Assembly: GCA_015486905.1 (NCBI GenBank)
Contig: WFQV01000059.1
Span: 1 to 10,907, forward strand
Reading direction: 5' to 3'
From: Melioribacteraceae bacterium
GTDB taxonomy: Bacteria; Bacteroidota; Ignavibacteria; Ignavibacteriales; Melioribacteraceae
Length of the DNA stretch: 10,907 nucleotides
The notes beneath the pieces are model-generated. The model was not told where the DNA came from. It searched no databases and saw only the letters and a list, made by a program, of their open reading frames with translations. The translations under genes and the position numbers were made by a program. Of this stretch, positions 6,453-10,907 are shown one piece after another (the first letter of the stretch is position 1; each line of letters starts with the position of its first letter).

Positions 6453-7238
6453 ATGGAAACACAAAAGTTATTCAACATAGAAGATTTTAACATTAAGTTG
6501 GACACAGATTACTTAGGCAGAAATTTTGTTTATTGCGAAGAGATTGATTCCACCAATTCTTTTTTAATGAAAAACGAAGAATTCAAAGAAAACGGCACAG
6601 TTCTTACTTCCGAGTTTCAAACTCACGGGCGAGGAAGATTAGAAAGAACTTGGATTAGCAATAAAGGACAAAATCTTCTTTTCTCAATTTTGCTTAATAA
6701 AGACATTAACCCGCAAAATATTAACATTTACAATTTGGGAGCTTCTTTGGCAATAGGCGAAACATTAGAAAACCTTTACCAAATTAAACCGGAAATGAAA
6801 TGGCCGAACGATGTTTTAGTCGGTAGGAAAAAAATTGCCGGCGTACTTTGCGAATCGGTAATGCAAGGAAGTAAAATTAAAAAGTTAATCATCGGCATCG
6901 GTATAAACGTCAACCAAGTAAATTTTGCAGGAGAATATTTCATCCGTCCAACATCAATCAGGGCTGAAATCAGAAAAAAAGTGAACCGCGAAAGACTGTT
7001 AAGCGAATTTTTAAATATTTTCGAAGAGACCATTGAACTCCTAAAAGAAGAGCCGGCAAAAGCATTGGACGCCTGGCGTGAAAAATGTAAATTAATCGGT
7101 GAAAAAATTTGGATTCGAGAAGGCAAACAAGAATGGTTCGGTATTTTCAAAGATATTAATTCAAAAGGTTATTTGCTTTTAGACGTTGGCAATGAAGTTA
7201 AAACCATTACAAACGGAGATTTAATAATAAAGAAATAG
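6453..7238 (+). CDS. birA: Biotin--[acetyl-CoA-carboxylase] ligase
   Basis: A 261-residue biotin protein ligase, which activates biotin as biotinyl-AMP and attaches it to the lysine of the biotin carboxyl carrier protein of acetyl-CoA carboxylase. The catalytic domain motifs are present in order: DSTNSFL (32-38), the adenylate-binding loop GRGRLERTW (59-67), KWPND (116-120), KKIAGVLCES with the active lysine (126-135), and GIGINVN (148-154). A small SH3-like C-terminal domain occupies about 212-261. There is no N-terminal helix-turn-helix, so it is a monofunctional (class I) ligase and not a BirA-type repressor. The ATG is preceded by GAGAGAGAAG. It is the only plus-strand gene here and converges on the operon ending in accD, a partner pathway gene. 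Confidence 0.95.
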   Translation: METQKLFNIEDFNIKLDTDYLGRNFVYCEEIDSTNSFLMKNEEFKENGTVLTSEFQTHGRGRLERTWISNKGQNLLFSILLNKDINPQNINIYNLGASLAIGETLENLYQIKPEMKWPNDVLVGRKKIAGVLCESVMQGSKIKKLIIGIGINVNQVNFAGEYFIRPTSIRAEIRKKVNRERLLSEFLNIFEETIELLKEEPAKALDAWREKCKLIGEKIWIREGKQEWFGIFKDINSKGYLLLDVGNEVKTITNGDLIIKK

Positions 7239-7346
7239 TTCTGATTTTAATTTTATCCAATTAGCATCATTTCTATTTTAGTATCATTTGTTACGCTACC
7301 TAAACATGATTTCCGACATTTTCCCGACAAATTCACTCTAAGATTT
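7239..7346. other. Convergent intergenic gap with short direct repeat
   Basis: The gap between the birA stop and the relic ORF holds a 14-base direct repeat, TTAGCATCATTTCT (7261-7274) and TTAGTATCATTTGT (7278-7291), matching at 12 of 14 positions. I see no clear hairpin terminator for birA in it. Confidence 0.4.
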
Positions 7347-7535
7347 TTACCTAAACAAATATTTAGTTCTTCTCTTTTCACCTATTTTATTTAATAATCC
7401 TTTGTTTACTAAATCATTCAAATCTCTTAATGCTGTTCTGTCTGTTATATTAAATTTTTTTGAATACATAGAATTTGTTATTTCTTTTTTATCTTTCCAA
7501 TCTTTCTTCCATTCAATATTTTGGCTTTCTTGCAT
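7347..7535 (-). pseudogene. Internally deleted AlbA_2 (Schlafen-like) / winged-helix protein relic
   Basis: A 62-codon ORF that joins two ends of a larger protein in frame. Residues 1-15 (MQESQNIEWKKDWKD) look like the extreme N terminus of AlbA_2 DNA-binding-domain proteins, whose conserved opening is ESQNIEFK..W.DEYLKW. Residues 16-62 look like the C-terminal winged helix of the same proteins (MYSKKFNITDRTALRDLNDLVNKGLLNKIG and a basic end). The whole middle, including the AlbA_2 core and the ATPase-like region, is missing. A repeated AAAGAT (7500-7505 and 7491-7496) lies at the apparent join. A good ribosome site AAGAAAGGGG (7542-7551) remains six bases before the ATG, so a small DNA-binding peptide could still be made. 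It lies 55 bases after accD. The family match is from memory of consensus motifs. The alternative is a genuine small winged-helix regulator. Confidence 0.6.
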
Positions 7536-7544
7536 TTATTTCCC

Positions 7545-7561
7545 CTTTCTTGCAAAGAAAG
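7545..7561. repeat. Inverted repeat over the ribosome site of the relic ORF
   Basis: CTTTCTT and AAGAAAG flank a GCA loop, giving a 7-bp AT-rich stem. On the minus strand it overlaps the AAGAAAGGGG ribosome site of the 62-codon ORF and could mask it. On the plus strand it is followed by ATTTTTAT, so it could act as a weak terminator for transcripts coming from birA. Both readings are tentative. Confidence 0.35.
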
Positions 7562-7590
7562 ATTTTTATAGATCACATCTTAACTCATCA

Positions 7591-8430
7591 TTACGAAATC
7601 AGATTCAGTATCTTGGAAATTTTAGATTTCAAATCTTTACGGTGTACAATTACATCTACAAAACCATGCTCAAGTAAAAATTCCGAGCGCTGAAACCCCT
7701 TCGGTAAATCTTTGCCGATTGTCTCCCTAATTACTCTGGGACCAGCAAAGCCAATTAAAGCCTTAGGCTCGGCAATGTTGAAGTCCCCTAACATAGCATA
7801 ACTTGCCGTTATACCTCCCGTTGTCGGATCGGCTAAGACCGAGATGTAAGGAATTTTAGCATCCGAGAGGCGAGCCAAACGTGCGCTTGTTTTAGCCATT
7901 TGCATTAAAGAATATGCTCCTTCCATCATTCTTGCACCGCCGCTTTGTGAAACAATAATCATCGGAATTTTCAACTCGTAAGCCTTGTCGATTGCACGTG
8001 CAATTTTTTCACCTACAACGGAGCCCATACTGCCGCCAATAAAGCGGAAATCCATTACGGCGAAAGAAACTTTTCTACCGTTTATTTTACCCAGCCCTGT
8101 TTTAACAGCATCGTTCAATCCCGTTTTTTTAATAGTTGCTTCGATACGGTCAATGTACTTTTTAGTATCTTCAAATTCCAGCGGGTCAGCCGAGCGCATC
8201 TTTTTGTCAAGTTCCTTAAATGAACCGTCGTCTAATAGAATGGAAATATATTCATTGCTGCCGATACGAAAATGGTAGTCGCATTTCGGACAAACCCAGA
8301 GATTCTGTTCCAATTGCTTTTTGTGAACAATCTCACCGCATTCGTTACATTTAATCCAATGCCCATCGGGAATGTCCAACTTTTGACTGTCGGACGAAAT
8401 ATTATTTTTAGATCTTTTAAACCAACCCAT
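7591..8430 (-). CDS. accD: Acetyl-CoA carboxylase carboxyltransferase subunit beta
   Basis: A 279-residue AccD, which with AccA transfers the carboxyl group from carboxybiotin to acetyl-CoA to form malonyl-CoA, the committed step of fatty acid synthesis. The N-terminal zinc ribbon is intact, with Cys28, Cys31, Cys47 and Cys50 (KCNECG and VCPKCDYHF). The crotonase-fold carboxyltransferase domain follows, with SQSGGARMMEGAYSLMQM at about 163-180, then LADPTTGGITASYAMLGD and the oxyanion-hole region IGFAGPRVIRETIGKDLPKGFQ. The ORF ends normally after the DVIVHRKDLKSKI helix. Its ribosome site AAGGTGA overlaps the stop codon of the DUF1573 gene nine bases upstream, so it is the distal member of the porX-tsaE-tsaB operon. 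accA is not in the window. Confidence 0.98.
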   Translation of the reverse strand: MGWFKRSKNNISSDSQKLDIPDGHWIKCNECGEIVHKKQLEQNLWVCPKCDYHFRIGSNEYISILLDDGSFKELDKKMRSADPLEFEDTKKYIDRIEATIKKTGLNDAVKTGLGKINGRKVSFAVMDFRFIGGSMGSVVGEKIARAIDKAYELKIPMIIVSQSGGARMMEGAYSLMQMAKTSARLARLSDAKIPYISVLADPTTGGITASYAMLGDFNIAEPKALIGFAGPRVIRETIGKDLPKGFQRSEFLLEHGFVDVIVHRKDLKSKISKILNLIS

Positions 8431-8439
8431 AAATCACCT

Positions 8440-9177
8440 TTATTTTACAATAGCAAAGATAGTAATAACTTGTTTAGGATTCACAACATCGTTAGAGAAA
8501 ATCGTTATCGTTCTGACGATTTTACCAAGGTGATTCGAGGTGTCAAGATCGATTCTGATTTTTCCCTTCCCGTGTGGTTTTAATATTTTTGAACTAAGAA
8601 TAGCAGCCGTGCAACCGCAAGAAGTTTCTACGTCCTTAATTACGAGAGTCTTATTCCCTACGTTACTGAAAGCTATTTCCGTACTAACGGTTTTTCCTTC
8701 TTTAACTTCGCCGAAGTTGAAACGGTTCTGCGACAAACTCAGTTTAGGACCTTCTATTACCTTTTCCCCGCCCTTCAAAGGTTTTACCACAATACCCGTT
8801 AAAGAAAGACGTACTTCGGGCGTGTTCGGGTCATTTGAAGTAAGATAAACATATTTTCGCACCGTACCGAGGTAATGCCCGGAATTAAACTCGGCGTGAA
8901 TAGTAATTTTTCCGTCGGGCTTAATTACATTGCCGGAAGGTTTAACAACAGTACAACCGCAGGATGACCTGAGACGAATGATTTTCAACGGTGCATCACC
9001 TGCGTTAGAAATTTCAAAATCGTGTTTGACAATTTTGCCCTGAATTACTTTTCCAAAGTCAAAAGACTTTTGAAGGATGCTGATTCGCGGACCTGCTGCC
9101 TGCGCAAAGGAAATTTTAACAACAGACGAAAAGATTACAAAAACAAAAATCATTGAAGTAAAAAATAACTTTTTCAT
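8440..9177 (-). CDS. Exported DUF1573 protein with two Cys-Gly-Cys repeats
   Basis: A 245-residue secreted protein. A signal peptide occupies about residues 1-27, with cleavage likely after SFAQA. Two DUF1573 (Ig-like, ASH/MSP-related) domains follow, at about 33-130 and 147-244. Each has a conserved cysteine loop, SSCGCT (72-76) and TSCGCT (186-190), plus FGKV/FGEV and SNAGDAPL/SNVGNKTL motifs. DUF1573 proteins are abundant in the Bacteroidota group; their function is not established, and the paired CGC cysteines suggest disulfide or metal binding in the periplasm. The ATG overlaps the tsaB stop by four bases (ATGA), and accD follows after nine bases, so it is embedded in a housekeeping operon. 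Confidence 0.88.
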   Translation of the reverse strand: MKKLFFTSMIFVFVIFSSVVKISFAQAAGPRISILQKSFDFGKVIQGKIVKHDFEISNAGDAPLKIIRLRSSCGCTVVKPSGNVIKPDGKITIHAEFNSGHYLGTVRKYVYLTSNDPNTPEVRLSLTGIVVKPLKGGEKVIEGPKLSLSQNRFNFGEVKEGKTVSTEIAFSNVGNKTLVIKDVETSCGCTAAILSSKILKPHGKGKIRIDLDTSNHLGKIVRTITIFSNDVVNPKQVITIFAIVK

Positions 9178-9830
9178 TTCTTCACCTTTGGAATAAATTG
9201 TTGGAAATATTCCGGTTCAAGAAAATCGAAATTCTCCGTCGCCAAATCTTCTCCGAACCTAAGCGCCCACTCCCCTATTGCCAAGGCGCTGGGAAGCTCC
9301 GGCATTCCGCTTTTTCCGGCGGCAGAATCACCTCCGAAAACCAATTGAGAATTCGAAACCAATGTTTTGAGTTTTTCTTTCTCTACAACTGACGGTGCTT
9401 CGAGGACTGAAAAACTTTCTGTGCCGGATTTAAAGAGAGCGGTGTAAACATCATTTATATTGGCATTAAAAACAATCCTGAACTCTGTTCCGGATGGGAG
9501 AAATCGGGAAATTCTTAATGCTGTTGAATCGAACACGGCAACAGGGCAGATTTTAGCGCCGGCGCCAATGGCAAATCCTTTTGCCGTTGCGAGCCCAATC
9601 CTTAAGCCTGTAAAAGAGCCTGGTCCGCTTGAAACCGCAACCGTATTAATTTCTTCGGTAGTCAAATTAATATTACTTAGCGCCTGCTCTATCATCGGTA
9701 CAAGCATTTGACTATGTACGTTTTTTAATTTTAAATTTACTTCGCTGAATTTATTTCCTTCTTTGAAAACAGCAACGGAACAGAGCTCCCCCGAAGTTTC
9801 AATTGCAAGCAAAGGTAAAAGTTTATTCAT
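9174..9830 (-). CDS. tsaB: t6A biosynthesis protein TsaB (YeaZ)
   Basis: A 218-residue TsaB, a degenerate ASKHA-fold paralogue of TsaD that dimerises with TsaD and, with TsaE, supports threonylcarbamoylation of A37 in ANN-decoding tRNAs. Recognisable family features are the opening LLAIETSGELCSVAVF (7-22), VHSQMLVPMI (38-47) and SGPGSFTGLRIGLATAKGFA (68-87). The C-terminal half is divergent, as usual. The ATG lies inside the end of tsaE (8-base overlap) with AGAGAT upstream. tsaD is not in the window and must be encoded elsewhere, which is common. Confidence 0.95.
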   Translation of the reverse strand: MNKLLPLLAIETSGELCSVAVFKEGNKFSEVNLKLKNVHSQMLVPMIEQALSNINLTTEEINTVAVSSGPGSFTGLRIGLATAKGFAIGAGAKICPVAVFDSTALRISRFLPSGTEFRIVFNANINDVYTALFKSGTESFSVLEAPSVVEKEKLKTLVSNSQLVFGGDSAAGKSGMPELPSALAIGEWALRFGEDLATENFDFLEPEYFQQFIPKVKK

Positions 9831-10248
9831 ATCTCTTTACAAAAATTTTTCTTTTAGTCTCTTTAATATATTCAATTTTTATTTCAATCCTTTTCGGAGG
9901 CAAAACATTTGGGAACATATCAGCCCACTCGACAAACTTGATTGCCTCCGCACTGTTAACGTATTCGTAATAGCCAATATTTACAAGCTCTTCGGCATTT
10001 TTTATTCTGTAAAAATCCAAATGGTAAATTAAACGCTCGCCGTAATATTCATTTACAATAGCAAAAGAAGGACTGTTAACTTCAACAATTCCGTAATTTA
10101 AACAAACAGCTTTTACAAGAGCCGTTTTGCCGGCACCCAAGTTTCCTACGAGCGCTACAAAGTCACCGTTTCTCAAAGATTCGGCCAACCATTCGGCAAA
10201 AACCTTCAATTCATCCAGTCCGTTTATTTCGAACATCCCCTCTTTCAT
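9823..10248 (-). CDS. tsaE: t6A biosynthesis ATPase TsaE
   Basis: A 141-residue P-loop ATPase that binds the TsaB-TsaD complex and resets it between cycles of t6A synthesis. The Walker A motif GNLGAGKT is at 35-42, followed by the family-specific VNSPSFAIVNEY (57-68), HLDFYR (76-81) and the EWAD motif (107-110). Length is normal. The ATG shares one base with the TAA of porX (TAATG), and the stop lies inside the start of tsaB, so the three are probably translationally coupled. A second possible start at Met5 is less well placed. From memory, porX-tsaE adjacency is recurrent in Bacteroidota genomes. Confidence 0.96.
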   Translation of the reverse strand: MKEGMFEINGLDELKVFAEWLAESLRNGDFVALVGNLGAGKTALVKAVCLNYGIVEVNSPSFAIVNEYYGERLIYHLDFYRIKNAEELVNIGYYEYVNSAEAIKFVEWADMFPNVLPPKRIEIKIEYIKETKRKIFVKRYE

Positions 10249-10907
10249 TAAGCTCTGCTTTCCATTTTAATTACAGGTAAAATCATTTCCTCCATTGAAA
10301 TACCGCCGTGCTGAAATGTATCTTTGTAAATGCTCAAATATTTGTGATATTCCGTAGGGTAAACGAAAAAGAAATCTTCTTTGGCAATTATGTAGCCAAT
10401 CGCTGCACCTCGTGTGGGAAGTTTGTATTCTTCCGGGTTTCTAATGAACATTGCATGCTTATCGTCAACCTTCAGATTACGTCCGAATTTAAATCTTAAA
10501 CTCTTTGATGCTTCTTTATCACCAAGGACTTTAGCACCCCGCAAGGAGCGAATGCTGCCGTGGTCGGTTGTAATAATTACTTTTGCGTTTTTCATTTCCG
10601 AAACTATTTTGAACATTCCCAAAAGTGAAGAATGTTTGAACCAGCTATCTGTGAGCGAGCGGTAAGCCGGTTCATCGGGTGCAATCTCCTTCAAAATATC
10701 GCTGTCACTTCTCCCGTGTGCAATCATATCAAGTGTGTTAACAACCACAGCCATGAAATGAGTTCTCGAATGAGAGCGGATATTCTGTTGAAATCCCTTG
10801 CCCACTTCGGGGTCGATTATTTTCATGTACTTCAAATCGGTTTTTAACCGGACTTTTCTTTTTTCAAGATGTCTTGCCAAAAATTCCTTTTCGAACTTAT
10901 TCTGACT
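10248..10907 (-). CDS. porX: PorX-type response regulator / PglZ-domain protein, C-terminal part
   Basis: The reading frame is open to the right edge, so the N-terminal part (expected CheY-like receiver and linker) lies outside the window; 219 residues are visible. They form the C-terminal end of a PglZ, alkaline-phosphatase-superfamily domain. Candidate metal and catalytic residues are in NTLDMIAHGRSD (about 57-68 of the visible part), TTDHGS (113-118) and FQHGGISMEEMILPV (198-212). In Porphyromonas and relatives PorX is the response regulator partnered with PorY that controls the type IX secretion system, and its PglZ domain has phosphodiesterase activity. Here it heads the run tsaE-tsaB-DUF1573-accD. 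Because the receiver domain is unseen, the PorX assignment rests on the close match of this domain and on the tsaE neighbour. Another PglZ protein is possible. Confidence 0.85.
   Translation of the reverse strand, partial: SQNKFEKEFLARHLEKRKVRLKTDLKYMKIIDPEVGKGFQQNIRSHSRTHFMAVVVNTLDMIAHGRSDSDILKEIAPDEPAYRSLTDSWFKHSSLLGMFKIVSEMKNAKVIITTDHGSIRSLRGAKVLGDKEASKSLRFKFGRNLKVDDKHAMFIRNPEEYKLPTRGAAIGYIIAKEDFFFVYPTEYHKYLSIYKDTFQHGGISMEEMILPVIKMESRA

Noticed and set aside
6776..7150. 124-codon minus-strand ORF opposite birA
   Set aside because: It lies entirely within the clearly functional birA gene and shows no recognisable motif.
1..10907. tRNA, rRNA or riboswitch elements
   Set aside because: I saw no cloverleaf-like pattern, rRNA core sequence or recognisable riboswitch motif by eye in any intergenic stretch; a covariance-model scan would be needed to exclude them firmly.

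Overview
The window is AT-rich bacterial chromosome carrying ten recognisable genes and one short remnant. It looks like a member of the Bacteroidota/Chlorobiota group, most likely an Ignavibacteria-type lineage. The evidence is the C-terminal half of a PorX-type response regulator/PglZ protein next to tsaE, a DUF1573 Cys-Gly-Cys envelope protein, and the general style of the proteins. Several genes also have real Shine-Dalgarno sequences (dnaK has AAAGGAGG), which is less typical of the Bacteroidia proper. The lineage is inferred from protein style, not from a marker gene.

Layout. 1-376 is non-coding and made of short dispersed-repeat modules. 377-3658 is a minus-strand cluster read from right to left: a PlsC-like acyltransferase, an LD-carboxypeptidase (ldcA), a TPR lipoprotein and a DUF58 (vWA-like) protein. 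It looks like one transcription unit concerned with the cell envelope. 3659-4150 is a second non-coding stretch with the same kinds of repeat modules in the same order, a 16-bp tandem repeat and a large GC-rich palindrome. 4152-4181 is a clear rho-independent terminator for dnaK (4201-6132, minus strand), which stands alone without grpE or dnaJ. 6133-6452 is the divergent control region between dnaK and birA. birA (6453-7238) is the only plus-strand gene.

From the right edge a second minus-strand operon runs inward: porX (its 5' end is outside the window), tsaE, tsaB, a DUF1573 lipoprotein-like or periplasmic protein, and accD. The genes overlap by 1 to 8 bases or lie 9 bases apart, so they are probably translationally coupled. 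It joins a secretion/envelope regulator, two subunits of the tRNA t6A machinery and the beta subunit of acetyl-CoA carboxylase carboxyltransferase. birA, whose product biotinylates the carboxylase carrier protein, converges on accD from the other side.

Between accD and birA lies a 62-codon ORF (7347-7535). It joins the first residues of an AlbA_2/Schlafen-type protein directly to a C-terminal winged helix, and is best read as an internally deleted relic. Most of the window is ordinary housekeeping content. I do not see a new defence or mobile system; the items most worth a second look are the deletion relic, the matching repeat mosaics flanking the envelope cluster, the divergent acyltransferase motifs and the repeat pair upstream of birA.
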